A stretch of 64,000 nt of DNA from contig NZ_BMPD01000001.1 in NCBI RefSeq assembly GCF_014647415.1, positions 868,001 to 932,000 of the forward strand, in the 5' to 3' direction. The DNA is from Haloarcula sebkhae (GTDB lineage: Archaea; Halobacteriota; Halobacteria; Halobacteriales; Haloarculaceae). The translations under genes were made by a program, and so were the position numbers. Numbering within the stretch: position 1 is the first letter of the stretch; every line of letters starts with the position of its first letter. Shown in pieces: positions 8,653 through 17,723 of this stretch. The notes under the pieces were generated by a model that made no database searches, had not been told where the DNA came from, and saw nothing but the letters and a program-made list of their open reading frames with translations.

Positions 8653-9549
8653 CTACGCCTGCTCGGACAGCCACACGAGCAGCCCTTTCTGGGCGTGCAG
8701 GCGGTTCTCCGCTTGGTCCCAGACAACGGCGTTCTCCGATTCGATGGCGTCGTCGGTGACCTCCTCGCCGCGGTGGGCGGGGAGGCAGTGCATGAACGGC
8801 CGGTCGCCGAGGAGATCCGTCGTGATCTGGAAGCCCTCAAAGTCTTCGAGTTTCTGGCTGCGCTGGTCCTCCTGCCCCATGCTGACCCACACGTCAGAGT
8901 ACACCACGTCGGCGTCGGCCACGGCGGCTTCGGGGTCGTGGGTCGTCTCGGGCGCGTTGCCGAAGGCGGCGGCGCGGTCGGCCACGTCGTCGGCGATGCC
9001 ATAGCCCTCCGGCGTGGCGACGGTGAGGTCGAGGCCGACCATCGCCGCGCCGATGACGAACGACTGGCAAACATTGTTGCCGTCGCCGACCCACGCCACT
9101 GAGACATCCTCGAAGCCGCCGAACCGCTCACGGATGGTCAGCAGGTCGGCGAGCGTCTGGCAGGGGTGGGCGTCGTCGGTCAGGCCGTTGATGACCGGGA
9201 CTTCAGCGTATTCGGCCAGCTCCTCCGCGTCGGCATGGTCGAACACGCGGGCCATGATGAAATCGACGTACCGGCCGAGCGCGCGGGCGGTGTCCTTGAC
9301 CGGTTCGCCGTGGCCCAGGTGGATATCGTCGGGGCCGAGGAACACGGCGTGGCCGCCCAGTTGCGTCATCCCCGTTTCGAAGGAGACTCGGGTTCGCGTC
9401 GACGGTTTCTCGAATATCATGCCGAGCGTCTGCTGATCGAGCAGGTCACTCGCGCTCCCCTCGCCGTGGTCGGCCTTGATGGCCGCGGCGCGGTCGAGGA
9501 CGGTCGTCAGTTCGTCGGTCGTGAGGTCGTCGACGTCGAGTATGTCCAT
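8653..9549 (-). CDS. argF: Ornithine carbamoyltransferase
   Basis: Transfers the carbamoyl group from carbamoyl phosphate to ornithine to give citrulline. The 298-residue protein has the carbamoyl-phosphate motif STRTR (50-54) within FEKPSTRTRVSFETG, and the ornithine-binding/catalytic HCLPAHRGEEV near the C-terminus. The start MDILDVDD at 9549 is 1 nt after the stop of the upstream argE, which rules out the longer frame. It is the last gene of the arginine cluster; the element at 8456-8592 lies beyond its 3' end, convergent with the SDR gene. Confidence 0.96.
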   Translation of the reverse strand: MDILDVDDLTTDELTTVLDRAAAIKADHGEGSASDLLDQQTLGMIFEKPSTRTRVSFETGMTQLGGHAVFLGPDDIHLGHGEPVKDTARALGRYVDFIMARVFDHADAEELAEYAEVPVINGLTDDAHPCQTLADLLTIRERFGGFEDVSVAWVGDGNNVCQSFVIGAAMVGLDLTVATPEGYGIADDVADRAAAFGNAPETTHDPEAAVADADVVYSDVWVSMGQEDQRSQKLEDFEGFQITTDLLGDRPFMHCLPAHRGEEVTDDAIESENAVVWDQAENRLHAQKGLLVWLSEQA

Positions 9550-9550
9550 G

Positions 9551-10612
9551 TCAGTCCTCCAGCAGGCGTTCGGTCGCGGTTTCGAGCACCGCAACGGAGC
9601 GGTCGTACTCGTCGAGCGGGAGGTGCTCGTTCGGTGCGTGGTCGAGGTCCGAGTCGCCGGGACCGTAGGTCACCATCGGGCAATCCCACGCCTTCGCGTA
9701 GACGTTCATGTCGCTGGTGCCAGTCTTGCGAAGCAGCGTGGGCTCGCCGTCCTGTTGTCGAATCGCGGCCCGGAACGCCCGGGCGGCGCTGGTTCGGGGG
9801 CTCTGCATCACTGGCTCGACCTTGTCGTCCCAGTTGACCGTGCCGTTCTCCAGGAACCCATCGGCGATTTCTCGGATCTCATCGGTGCTGTACTCCGGCG
9901 GGACCCGCAGTTGCACGTCCATCGTCGCTTCGACGGAGAGCCCATCGGTCGACGTCCCGCCCTTGAAGTCGACGGGTTTGCAGGTGACACGCTCGAAGAC
10001 GGGGTGCCACTCATCGGTGGCGAACTCGTCGTCAACCGACGACCACCAGTCGATAGCGTCCTGAATGGCGTTGTTCTCCGGGCGCGAGGAGTGGCCGGAC
10101 TCGCTGGTCGCGACGTAGGTCCCGGCCAGCAGGCCGCGGTAGCCCAGCGTGATGCCCTCCCAGCCGGAGGGTTCGCCGTTGATGACGGCACCGGGTACCG
10201 ACTCGCGGTCCTCGACGAGGAATCGAGCGCCCTTCGAGTCGACCTCCTCGCCGACAACGCCGACGAACGAGGCTCCGGTGCGGACGGCCGCAGTGGCCAT
10301 CGCACACAGCGGCCCCTTCGCGTCGACACTGCCGCGGCCCCAGAGCACGTCGCCCTCATCAGTCTCCTCGACACGGACCGGGATATCGCCCGGGACGGTG
10401 TCGATGTGGGAGGTGAGCAGGACACCGTCATCCGCCGGGGCGCGGACGTTACCGACGTCGTCGAGCCACGCCTCGCGGCCGTGGGCCTCGAAGAACTCGA
10501 CTAACCGTTCGGCGGCCTCCGTCTCATTCCGCGAGACAGACGGGATGCGGACGACAGCTTCGAGCAGGTCACGTGCCTCGGTGTCAGCCTCGGGCGTCGC
10601 GGCTTCGCTCAT
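9551..10612 (-). CDS. argE: [LysW]-ornithine/lysine hydrolase (M20 family)
   Basis: A 353-residue zinc peptidase of the M20 family that releases ornithine from its LysW-type carrier. Metal-site motifs are visible: SHIDT (His69, Asp71), the bridging Asp97 in GRGSVDAKGP and the catalytic Glu pair in GEEVDSKGA (122-123). In this carrier-based pathway it replaces acetylornithine deacetylase; with no lysine-specific set of genes nearby, ornithine is the likely product. It overlaps argD by 4 nt and argF begins 1 nt after its stop. Confidence 0.92.
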   Translation of the reverse strand: MSEAATPEADTEARDLLEAVVRIPSVSRNETEAAERLVEFFEAHGREAWLDDVGNVRAPADDGVLLTSHIDTVPGDIPVRVEETDEGDVLWGRGSVDAKGPLCAMATAAVRTGASFVGVVGEEVDSKGARFLVEDRESVPGAVINGEPSGWEGITLGYRGLLAGTYVATSESGHSSRPENNAIQDAIDWWSSVDDEFATDEWHPVFERVTCKPVDFKGGTSTDGLSVEATMDVQLRVPPEYSTDEIREIADGFLENGTVNWDDKVEPVMQSPRTSAARAFRAAIRQQDGEPTLLRKTGTSDMNVYAKAWDCPMVTYGPGDSDLDHAPNEHLPLDEYDRSVAVLETATERLLED

Positions 10613-11736
10613 CCCACCACCTCCGCCATCGCGTCAACGACGGCGTCGGCGTGGTCCTTGTCAATGGTCAGTGGCGGGAGGAGGCGGATAACCGTGCGGC
10701 CGGCCGGCAGCGCGAGCACCTGATGGTTCAACGCGAGCTTTTTCAGCGCCGCGTTCGCCCCGCGGCCGACCTCGACACCGATCATCAGCCCCTCGCCGCG
10801 GATGTCCCGCACGTCGTCGCCGATAGCTGCTTCCAGTTCAGTCAGGAGGTAATCGCCGATAACAGCGGCGTTGCCGGGCACCGAGTCCTCGATGATGGTC
10901 GAGACTGTTGCACCGGCGGCCGCTGAGATGACCGGCCCGCCGGAGAACGTCGAGGCGTGGGAGCCGTAGTCCTCGGCGATCCAGTCCCGGCACAGCGTCG
11001 CGCCGATGGGGAGGCCGTTGCCAAGCCCCTTCGCCGCGGTTATCATGTCCGGTGCGACGGCGGCGCGCTGGGAGTTCCACAGCGCACCGGTCCGTCCCAT
11101 CCCGGTCTGGACCTCATCGAAAATGAGTGCTGCACCGGCTTCCTCGGTAATCTCACGAGCGTCTTCGAGGTAGCCGTCCGAGGTGGGATTGATGCCGCCC
11201 TCGCCCTGCACCGGTTCGACGATGAACGCGGCGGTGTCCTCGTCGACGGCCTCGTCAAGCGCCTCGCTGTCGTCGTAGGGGACGAACTCCACATCGCCGA
11301 TGAGCGGCTCGTAGGGTTTCTTGTACTTGTTCTTCCACGTGGTCGCCAGCGCGCCCATCGTCCGGCCGTGGAAGCCCTGCATCGTCGCGACGATCTTGGA
11401 GTTGCCCGTCGCCGACCGGGCGAACTTCAGCGCGGCCTCGTTGGCCTCGGTCCCGGAGTTACAGAGCCAGATCTTGTCGATCGGGTCCGGGGCAGTTTCG
11501 GCGAGTAGGTCGTACAGCGCCGTCCGCTGGGCGTTCGGGTACGACGCCTGGACGTACGTGATCTTCTCTAGCTGCTCGCTGACAGCGCTCTGGACCGCCG
11601 GGTGTTTGTGGCCCAGCGGGACACAGGCGTAGGACGCGCCCATGTCTAAGTACTCTGTGCCGCCGTCGTCGTAGACGTAGGCACCGTCGCCACGTTCGAT
11701 CTGGATGGGTTTCTCGTTGAAGACGAATCCGCTCAT
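10609..11736 (-). CDS. argD: [LysW]-glutamate semialdehyde / acetylornithine aminotransferase
   Basis: A class III PLP aminotransferase (375 residues) that aminates the carrier-bound semialdehyde to carrier-bound ornithine. Visible motifs are CNSGTEANEAALKFAR (PLP phosphate site), FDEVQTGMGRTG (Asp contacting the pyridine nitrogen) and the Schiff-base lysine Lys236 in TAAKGLGNGLPIGA. It overlaps argE and argB by 4 nt on each side, indicating tight translational coupling within the operon. Length is at the short end of the family, as in other LysJ/ArgD proteins. Confidence 0.94.
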   Translation of the reverse strand: MSGFVFNEKPIQIERGDGAYVYDDGGTEYLDMGASYACVPLGHKHPAVQSAVSEQLEKITYVQASYPNAQRTALYDLLAETAPDPIDKIWLCNSGTEANEAALKFARSATGNSKIVATMQGFHGRTMGALATTWKNKYKKPYEPLIGDVEFVPYDDSEALDEAVDEDTAAFIVEPVQGEGGINPTSDGYLEDAREITEEAGAALIFDEVQTGMGRTGALWNSQRAAVAPDMITAAKGLGNGLPIGATLCRDWIAEDYGSHASTFSGGPVISAAAGATVSTIIEDSVPGNAAVIGDYLLTELEAAIGDDVRDIRGEGLMIGVEVGRGANAALKKLALNHQVLALPAGRTVIRLLPPLTIDKDHADAVVDAMAEVVG

Positions 11737-12593
11737 TGTTCCTCCGTCGCTGTCTGGTCTGTGTCCTGTTCGAGTGCGCTCGCGTGAACGTGGGTCCCGC
11801 CGCCGTCAAGCGCCGAGAGAATCGGTGACTCGGCGTTGGCATCGGCCACCACGACCTCGGATGCGCCGCCGTCGAGCGCCTCCTCGGCGGCCATGATTTT
11901 CCGGCCCATGAAGCCTTCCGCGGCGTCTTCGAGGGCGTCCCAGTCGCTTGCTGTCTCGACCGATTCAATGAGCGTCGACGGATCGTCGGGGTCCGCGTAG
12001 ACGCCTTCGACATCAGTGAGGAGCACCAACTGGGCGTCAAGTTCGCCGGCGATGGCCGCCGCCGAGCGGTCGGCGTCGGTATTGACCGGAATTACGTCAC
12101 CGTCATCGTCCCCAGCCATCGGTGGTGCCGCAACCGGCGTGTAGCCATCGTCGAGCAGCGATTCCAGCAGGTCACCGTTGACCTGCTTGATCGTGCCCGA
12201 GTGGTCGCCGCGGCGAATCTTCTTTTTCCCGTCCTCGACGACCCGCACTGCGGACTTCCGCGGTCCGTAGAGCAGTTTGCCGTCGACGCCGGTGAGACCG
12301 ACCGCGTCGACGCCCTCGCTCTGGAGGCCGGCGACGAGCTGGGTGTTGAGATGCCCGAAGGCCATCTCGAACACCTCCATCGTGATCTCGTCGGTGAACC
12401 GGCCGACGACGCCTGATGGGGTTTCGACGTATTCAGGCTCGACGCCGAGCCGTTCGAGCGTCTCGTCGACTTTGGTGGAGCCGCCGTGAACCACGACGAC
12501 TTGCTCACCATCGGCCACTAACGATGCCACGTCCGCAAGCGCCCCCGCGGGGTCGACCGCGCGAGCGCCACCGACTTTGATAACGACTGTCAT
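11733..12593 (-). CDS. argB: [LysW]-glutamate kinase / acetylglutamate kinase
   Basis: Amino-acid kinase family protein of 286 residues that phosphorylates the side-chain carboxylate of carrier-linked glutamate. The N-terminus MTVVIKVGGARAVDP has the KVGG motif; VVVHGGSTKVDE is the substrate loop; VNTDADRSAAAIAGELDA is the nucleotide-binding ND.A segment. Residues 'YGPRKSAVRVVEDGKKKIRRGDHSG' include basic residues suited to the acidic LysW carrier (inference). It overlaps argD by 4 nt and lies 18 nt after argC. Confidence 0.93.
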   Translation of the reverse strand: MTVVIKVGGARAVDPAGALADVASLVADGEQVVVVHGGSTKVDETLERLGVEPEYVETPSGVVGRFTDEITMEVFEMAFGHLNTQLVAGLQSEGVDAVGLTGVDGKLLYGPRKSAVRVVEDGKKKIRRGDHSGTIKQVNGDLLESLLDDGYTPVAAPPMAGDDDGDVIPVNTDADRSAAAIAGELDAQLVLLTDVEGVYADPDDPSTLIESVETASDWDALEDAAEGFMGRKIMAAEEALDGGASEVVVADANAESPILSALDGGGTHVHASALEQDTDQTATEEQ

Positions 12594-12611
12594 AGAAAAT
12601 CACTCCAGAGG

Positions 12612-13649
12612 TTACGGTGCGCCGACGGGGTGGAGCCCCTGGAACTCCAAGCCCGCCGTCTCTTCGATACCGAGGGCGATGTTGGCCGCGTGGACAGCCT
12701 GCCCCGCCGACCCCTTCATCATGTTGTCGATGGCCGAAAACACGACTAGCCGCTTGCTGCCGGGGTCGAGTTCGAAGCCGACCTCGGCGCGGTTCGTCCC
12801 CGCGACCGACTTCGGTTCGGGGTAGCGGTAGACGCCACCGCCGCCGGCGACGAGTTCGACGAAGGGTTCGTCCTCGTACTCGCCGCGGTAGGCCCCCCAG
12901 AGGTCGCCCTTCGAAACCGGCCCTTCGGGGAAAACGTGGCAGGTCGCGCTCGCGCCGCGGATCATGTCCACCGCGTGGACAGTAAAGGACACGTCAATGC
13001 CGAGGAACTGCTGGATTTCGGCCTCGTGGCGGTGGCCCGTCGGCGCGTACGGGCGGACAACGCCCGAGCGTTCTGGGTGGCTGGACGCTTCGCCGCCGCC
13101 GGCCCCGCCCTCGCTGGAGCCGACCTTCACGTCGACGACGACCTGCTCGTCGCCGGAGAGGATGTCGGCCTCGAACAGCGGGAGCAGGCCCAGAATGGTC
13201 GCCGTGGCGTTACAGCCGCCCGAGGCGATGAGGTCCGCGCCTGCGAGGTTGTCGCGGTTGAGTTCCGGCAGGGCGTACTCGCTCTGTTCGAGGAGTTCGG
13301 GCCGGGAGTGCCCGTCGTACCACTCGTCGTACTGGGCCTCGCTATCGAGGCGGAAGTCCGCCGAGAGGTCGACGACCGTGCCGGCGGCCTCCTGAAACGC
13401 GTCGATCTGCTCCATCGAGACGCCGTGGGGCGTCGCGGCGAACAGCACGTCGACCGACTCCAAGTCGGACGGCGAGGAAAACCGCAAGTCCGAGTGGCGA
13501 AGGTTCGGGTGCGAGTGCCCGATAGTCTTGTTCTCCTTCGAGCGGCTGGTGGCCTGTGCCAGTTCGAACTCGGGGTGGCCGTCGAGGATACGAAGCAGTT
13601 CCCCGCCGGTAAAGCCGGAGCCGCCGACGACGCTTGCGGTGTACGTCAT
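12612..13649 (-). CDS. argC: [LysW]-glutamyl phosphate reductase
   Basis: NADPH-dependent reductase (345 residues) that converts the carrier-bound acyl phosphate to the semialdehyde. The N-terminal Rossmann motif is VVGGSGFTGGELLR; the catalytic cysteine is Cys146 in ASGGCNATATI; HRHEAEIQQFLG carries the conserved C-terminal histidine region. A glycine-rich loop 'VGSSEGGAGGGEASS' is typical of the LysY/ArgC branch. It overlaps argX by 4 nt. Confidence 0.94.
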   Translation of the reverse strand: MTYTASVVGGSGFTGGELLRILDGHPEFELAQATSRSKENKTIGHSHPNLRHSDLRFSSPSDLESVDVLFAATPHGVSMEQIDAFQEAAGTVVDLSADFRLDSEAQYDEWYDGHSRPELLEQSEYALPELNRDNLAGADLIASGGCNATATILGLLPLFEADILSGDEQVVVDVKVGSSEGGAGGGEASSHPERSGVVRPYAPTGHRHEAEIQQFLGIDVSFTVHAVDMIRGASATCHVFPEGPVSKGDLWGAYRGEYEDEPFVELVAGGGGVYRYPEPKSVAGTNRAEVGFELDPGSKRLVVFSAIDNMMKGSAGQAVHAANIALGIEETAGLEFQGLHPVGAP

Positions 13650-14542
13650 GCTGTCACCTCGGCGTCGGCCTCCGTCGCTGCCTTCTGTTCGAGCCAGTCG
13701 ACGACCTTCGCGGGCACGTCCACGTCGGTGACCTCGTTCAGCGCCTTGAACTCGACGGTGTGATTGACCTCGTGAACCGTATAGTCCTCGAACTCGCCGC
13801 TTTCCTCATCGATACCGACTTCCATCAGGTCGATACCGAGCAGCCCGCCACCGACCGCGTCGGAGGCCTTCTCGACCAGTTCCAGCGCGCGGTCGTCGAG
13901 TTCGAACTCGTTGGTCTCTGCGCCCTTGGCGGCGTTGGTGAGCCAGTGGTCCGAGGAGCGAACCATCGCCGCGATAGGCTCGCCATCGACGGCCAGCACG
14001 CGCATGTCACGGCCGGGCTTGTCCACGAACTCCTGGACGTAGAAGATCTTGTGCTCGTAGTGGCCAAGCGTCTCCTTGTGTTCGAGGATGGCCTCGGCGG
14101 CCGAGCGGGAGTCGATCTTCGCCATCAGGCGACCCCAGGAGCCGACAACGGGTTTGAGGACGCAGGGGTAGCCGAACTTCTCGATGGATTCCAGCGCGGC
14201 GTCCTTCGTGAACGCCACGTCGGTGTTGGGCGTCGGCACGCCCGCGGCCTCTAGCGCGAGGCTGTTGTTGACCTTGTCCGCGCAGGTGTCGGCGACCTCA
14301 GGGCCGTTGACGACCGGGACCCCGTAGGCCTCCGCGAACTTCGTCGCGTACACGCTGCGGCTGGTCGCCAGACAGCGGTCGACGACGATGTCCAGATCCT
14401 CGAAGGCCTCGGGTGCCTCGTGGATATTGAACTGCTGTTTGCGAACGTCTATCTTCTCGATCTCGTGGTCGCGCTCGCGCAGTTCCGACAGGAGCAGCTT
14501 CTCGTCCCGGCGGATGCGCGAGTAGAGGAGTCCGACTTTCAT
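13646..14542 (-). CDS. argX: Glutamate-LysW ligase (ATP-grasp)
   Basis: ATP-grasp ligase of 298 residues, LysX/RimK type, that joins the alpha-amino group of glutamate to the C-terminal Glu of the small carrier, protecting it for the next four steps. Supporting features: MKVGLLYSRIRRDEKLLL at the N-terminus, the ATP-binding CVLKPVVGSWGRLM, FVDKPGRDMRVLAVDGE and, at the C-terminus, 'YTVHEVNHTVEFKAL' for the metal-binding E-x-N. It sits 84 nt after the carrier gene and overlaps argC. Its presence shows that this pathway does not use free N-acetylglutamate. Confidence 0.93.
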   Translation of the reverse strand: MKVGLLYSRIRRDEKLLLSELRERDHEIEKIDVRKQQFNIHEAPEAFEDLDIVVDRCLATSRSVYATKFAEAYGVPVVNGPEVADTCADKVNNSLALEAAGVPTPNTDVAFTKDAALESIEKFGYPCVLKPVVGSWGRLMAKIDSRSAAEAILEHKETLGHYEHKIFYVQEFVDKPGRDMRVLAVDGEPIAAMVRSSDHWLTNAAKGAETNEFELDDRALELVEKASDAVGGGLLGIDLMEVGIDEESGEFEDYTVHEVNHTVEFKALNEVTDVDVPAKVVDWLEQKAATEADAEVTA

Positions 14543-14626
14543 ACTGAGTCCTCCGTGGGTTCGCGGCTCGCAGCGTCGAGCGCCACGGTCACGTACGGCG
14601 TCGAACGCCGCGCCACCGCGAACACC

Positions 14627-14791
14627 TCACTCACCCCAGTCCTCTTCGAGCTCGGGTGCGCTGTCGAGCTCGACAGGGTCTGCGCCGACGACTTCCAGCT
14701 CGGCACCGCAGGTGGTACAGTCAACGATCTCTCCGACTTCGAGGTTGTCGTGCAGGGACACGTCCGCCCCACACTCGATGCATTCTGCCAT
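14627..14791 (-). CDS. lysW: LysW/ArgW amino-group carrier protein (54 aa)
   Basis: A 54-residue acidic protein beginning MAECIECGADVSLHDN. Four cysteines in two pairs (Cys4/Cys7 and Cys25/Cys28, in CIEC and CTTC) make the zinc ribbon of LysW, and the sequence ends in the family's hallmark EDWGE, whose terminal Glu is the attachment point for the growing amino acid. This carrier is the shared substrate scaffold of ArgX, ArgB, ArgC, ArgD and ArgE, encoded immediately downstream. The frame is short and easy to miss. It has its own promoter-like sequence upstream. Confidence 0.95.
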   Translation of the reverse strand: MAECIECGADVSLHDNLEVGEIVDCTTCGAELEVVGADPVELDSAPELEEDWGE

Positions 14792-14801
14792 TGTAGTTCA
14801 T

Positions 14802-14827
14802 CCTGTGACAGGGATCCACTTAAAGCC
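14802..14827 (-). promoter_or_regulatory. lysW promoter with palindrome near the transcription start
   Basis: On the minus strand a CTTTAAGT TATA-like box (about 14818-14827) stands roughly 30 nt before the lysW ATG. Between the two lies the perfect palindrome CCTGTGACAGG (14802-14812). Its position near +1 would suit a repressor operator, possibly for arginine control; this is inference. Confidence 0.45.
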
Positions 14828-14956
14828 TTCGAACATATCAGAATAGTTTAACAAGACATACCGCGCTCTAATCGTATCAAAGCTCTAAATCCGCCACGTT
14901 TCCGAGTCGTGTATCAGAAGTATGGTATAATTGTCCCACGAGGGGACGGTGGTCGC

Positions 14957-16456
14957 TCAGACATATCGGTCCACCTCCGTCTGGCGGCGGTCAGCCGCCT
15001 GTGAAACCGCCTGCCGGCGGGCAGTCAGTGCCTCACTGTCGGTGGCGAGTGCGTCTTCCGCTACCGACACCTGCTCAGCGACGGCGTCGGGGGCCGGGCC
15101 ACCGCGGGAGTCCCGCATGGCAACACTTTCCGTCGGGTCGAGTGCGGCCGCCAGCGCCTCGCGGTCGACGTAGGTCGACAGGGGCTCGCCCAGCACGTCC
15201 TCGGCGACGGCCGATAGCGCCTCGTAGTCGGGTGCATCTTCCTCGGGACCCAGGCTCGCGGCGGCCTCGGCGACAACCTCGTGGGCTGTCCTGAAGGGGA
15301 CGCCGGCCATCGCCAGCAGATCCGCCACGCCGGTCGCCGTCGCAAACCCATCTGTGGCCGCTTCCGCTAACGTCTCGGCAGGCCAGTCGGCCGTCGCGAC
15401 CGCACCGGCGGCGACTGCCACACTCTCGGTGACGCTGTCGATCGCGTCCCAAGCGTGGCGCCCCGCGCGCTGCAGGTCGCGGTTGTACGCCCGGGGCTGG
15501 CCCTTCAAGTTAGTCAGCAGGCCGTTTAGCCCACCGACGGCGTCGCCGGTGCGTCCACGGACCAGTTCCAGCGTGTCGGGGTTCTTCTTCTGGGGCATGA
15601 TCGACGACGTTGAGGCGTAGTCGTCGTCGAGGTCGACGTGGCCCTTGCTCGCCATCACGACGACATCTTCGGCCAGCCCCGACAGATTCGTCGCCAGCGT
15701 GGCGACGGTGCTGGTCGTCTCGACGAGGAAGTCACGGGTCGCCGAGGCGTCCATCGAGTTCTCCGCGACGTCCTCGAACCCGAGCAGTTCGGCCGTGCGC
15801 TCGCGGTCCACGTCGAAGGGGGTCCCGGCAAACGCGGCCGACCCCAGCGGGTTCTGGTTGACACGCTCGTAGGCATCGAGCAGCCGCGCGGTGTCGCGCT
15901 GGAGCGCCTGCTCGTAGGACAGCACCCAGTGGGCGACCGTGGTCGGCTGGGCGGGCTGAAGATGTGTGTAGCCCGGCATCACCGTCTCGCGCTCGGCGCG
16001 GGCCACCTCGATGAGTTGCTCGCGGGCACCGGTGACAGTCTCGACAAGGTCCAGTATGTCTTCGCGAAGGCGGTAGCGGATACAGGCCGCCACCTCGTCG
16101 TTGCGCGAGCGGGCGGTGTGCATCTTCCCGCCGTCCGGGCCAACGCGGTCGATGACGGCGCTTTCGATGGCCTCGTGCACGTCCTCGCCGTCGGGTAGTG
16201 CACCGTGACCCGCGTCTTCCACGTCCGCAAGCGCGGCCAGCACCTCGCCGGCCGTCTCGCGGTCGATGATCTCCTGTTCGGCCAGCATCACGACGTGGGC
16301 GCGGTCGACCGCGAGGTCGGCCGCGAAGATTCGCTGGTCGTCGGACAGCGAGGAGAGGAACGACCGGGCGGGCCCGCCCGCGAAGCGGTCCCGGCGGACG
16401 ACCGTTTCACTGTCGTCGGTCGCATCCGCGGCCTCGTGGTCCTCGCCGTCGCTCAT
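14957..16456 (-). CDS. argH: Argininosuccinate lyase
   Basis: Cleaves argininosuccinate to arginine and fumarate. The 499-residue protein has the three signature regions of the fumarase/aspartase superfamily: HTARSRNDEV (113-122), GYTHLQPAQPTT (162-173) and the mobile catalytic loop STSSIMPQKKNP (282-293). Length is slightly above the usual ~460 residues because of an acidic N-terminal extension (residues 1-22), a common haloarchaeal trait. It follows argG after 4 nt, so the two final steps of the pathway are co-transcribed. Confidence 0.96.
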   Translation of the reverse strand: MSDGEDHEAADATDDSETVVRRDRFAGGPARSFLSSLSDDQRIFAADLAVDRAHVVMLAEQEIIDRETAGEVLAALADVEDAGHGALPDGEDVHEAIESAVIDRVGPDGGKMHTARSRNDEVAACIRYRLREDILDLVETVTGAREQLIEVARAERETVMPGYTHLQPAQPTTVAHWVLSYEQALQRDTARLLDAYERVNQNPLGSAAFAGTPFDVDRERTAELLGFEDVAENSMDASATRDFLVETTSTVATLATNLSGLAEDVVVMASKGHVDLDDDYASTSSIMPQKKNPDTLELVRGRTGDAVGGLNGLLTNLKGQPRAYNRDLQRAGRHAWDAIDSVTESVAVAAGAVATADWPAETLAEAATDGFATATGVADLLAMAGVPFRTAHEVVAEAAASLGPEEDAPDYEALSAVAEDVLGEPLSTYVDREALAAALDPTESVAMRDSRGGPAPDAVAEQVSVAEDALATDSEALTARRQAVSQAADRRQTEVDRYV

Positions 16457-16460
16457 TCGC

Positions 16461-17723
16461 TTACTCCTCCGTGTCCTCGCTCGCGGCGTGGTCGCCGCTG
16501 CCGTCTGTCACGGCGGCCCCTTTCTTTGCGTCGTCCAGAATCTTGTTCGCCAGACGGGACTGGAAGCCGTGGTACTTCGCGACGCCGGTCGCGTCCTGCT
16601 GGGTGATGCCGCCGGAGACGTCCTCTTCGTTGAACGAGGCCGCCGACTCGCTGTAGACGGCGTAGTCAGACTCGCGCGAGACTGGGCGGCAGTGGCCGCC
16701 TTCGAGTTTAACCGTCACGGTCCCGGTGACGCGCTCGTTGGTGTCGTCGATGAACGCTTCGAGCGCCCCCGTCAGCGGCGCGTCGACGAGGCCCTGATAC
16801 GCCTTCTGGGACCACTCCTGGTCGACCTGAGCCTTGAACTGGCGCTCTTCCTGCGTGAGGACGAGCCCCTCCAGCGCCTCGTGGGCCGTCAGCAGGACGG
16901 TGGCCGCGGGGTGCTCGTAGTTTTCGCGGACCTTCAGCCCGAGCATACGGTCTTCCATCATGTCCGTGCGGCCGATGCCGTGGGCCCCCGCCTGCTCGTT
17001 GAGTTGTTCGATGAGTTCGACCCCGCCGAGTTCCTCGCCGTCGACGGCAACGGGAACGCCCTCCTCAAATTCGACCTCGACGAGTTCGGCATCCTTGTCG
17101 GAGGGGTTCTCAGTCCACTTGTAGATGTCGTCGGCTGGGATGGTGCTCGGGTCTTCGAGTTCGGAGCCCTCGATGGAGCGACTCCAGAGGTTTGTGTCGA
17201 TTGAGTAGCGACCGCCGTCGCCGCCCTCGACGGGCAGGCCCTTCTCTGCGGCGTACTCGTTTTCCCACTCGCGGGTCAGGCCGAGTTCGCGCACCGGCGC
17301 GATGACATCGAGGTCGGAGTCGCGCCAGACGGCCTCGAAGCGGAGCTGATCGTTACCCTTGCCGGTACAGCCGTGTGCGACGGCCGAGCAGCCCTCCTCT
17401 TCGGCGACCGAGAGAATAGCTTTGGCGATGACCGGGCGCGCGAGGGCGGTCCCGAGCGGGTAGCCCTGATAGTCGGCGTTTGCCTTGACGGCCTCCATAC
17501 AGAGGTCCGCGAACTCCTCGGTCGCGTCGACGACGTGCTGTTCGACGCCCAGCGCTTCGGCAGTCTCCTCGGCCTCCTCGAACTCGTAATCGGGCTGGCC
17601 GACATCAACGGTGACGCCGATGACTTCGTCGTAGCCGTACTCTTCTTTCAGCAGCGATACGCAGACTGTCGTGTCGAGCCCGCCCGAGAAAGCGAGCGCG
17701 ACGGTTCCGTTTCCTTCTGGCAT
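16461..17723 (-). CDS. argG: Argininosuccinate synthase
   Basis: ATP-dependent condensation of citrulline with aspartate. At 420 residues from MPEGNGTVALAF it carries the PP-loop ALAFSGGLDTTVC at the N-terminus, the HGCTGKGNDQ segment and SPDKDAE-like C-terminal binding residues. The ATG at 17723 puts the SGGLDT motif at the usual distance from the N-terminus; the frame runs open further upstream but those residues do not resemble the family. It is the promoter-proximal gene of the arginine cluster, behind a ~400-bp leader with inverted repeats. Confidence 0.95.
   Translation of the reverse strand: MPEGNGTVALAFSGGLDTTVCVSLLKEEYGYDEVIGVTVDVGQPDYEFEEAEETAEALGVEQHVVDATEEFADLCMEAVKANADYQGYPLGTALARPVIAKAILSVAEEEGCSAVAHGCTGKGNDQLRFEAVWRDSDLDVIAPVRELGLTREWENEYAAEKGLPVEGGDGGRYSIDTNLWSRSIEGSELEDPSTIPADDIYKWTENPSDKDAELVEVEFEEGVPVAVDGEELGGVELIEQLNEQAGAHGIGRTDMMEDRMLGLKVRENYEHPAATVLLTAHEALEGLVLTQEERQFKAQVDQEWSQKAYQGLVDAPLTGALEAFIDDTNERVTGTVTVKLEGGHCRPVSRESDYAVYSESAASFNEEDVSGGITQQDATGVAKYHGFQSRLANKILDDAKKGAAVTDGSGDHAASEDTEE

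Noticed and set aside
13634-14254. Long plus-strand frames opposite argX, argC and other cluster genes
   Set aside because: High-GC codon bias makes long open frames on the opposite strand; their products lack family motifs and the minus-strand genes are certain.
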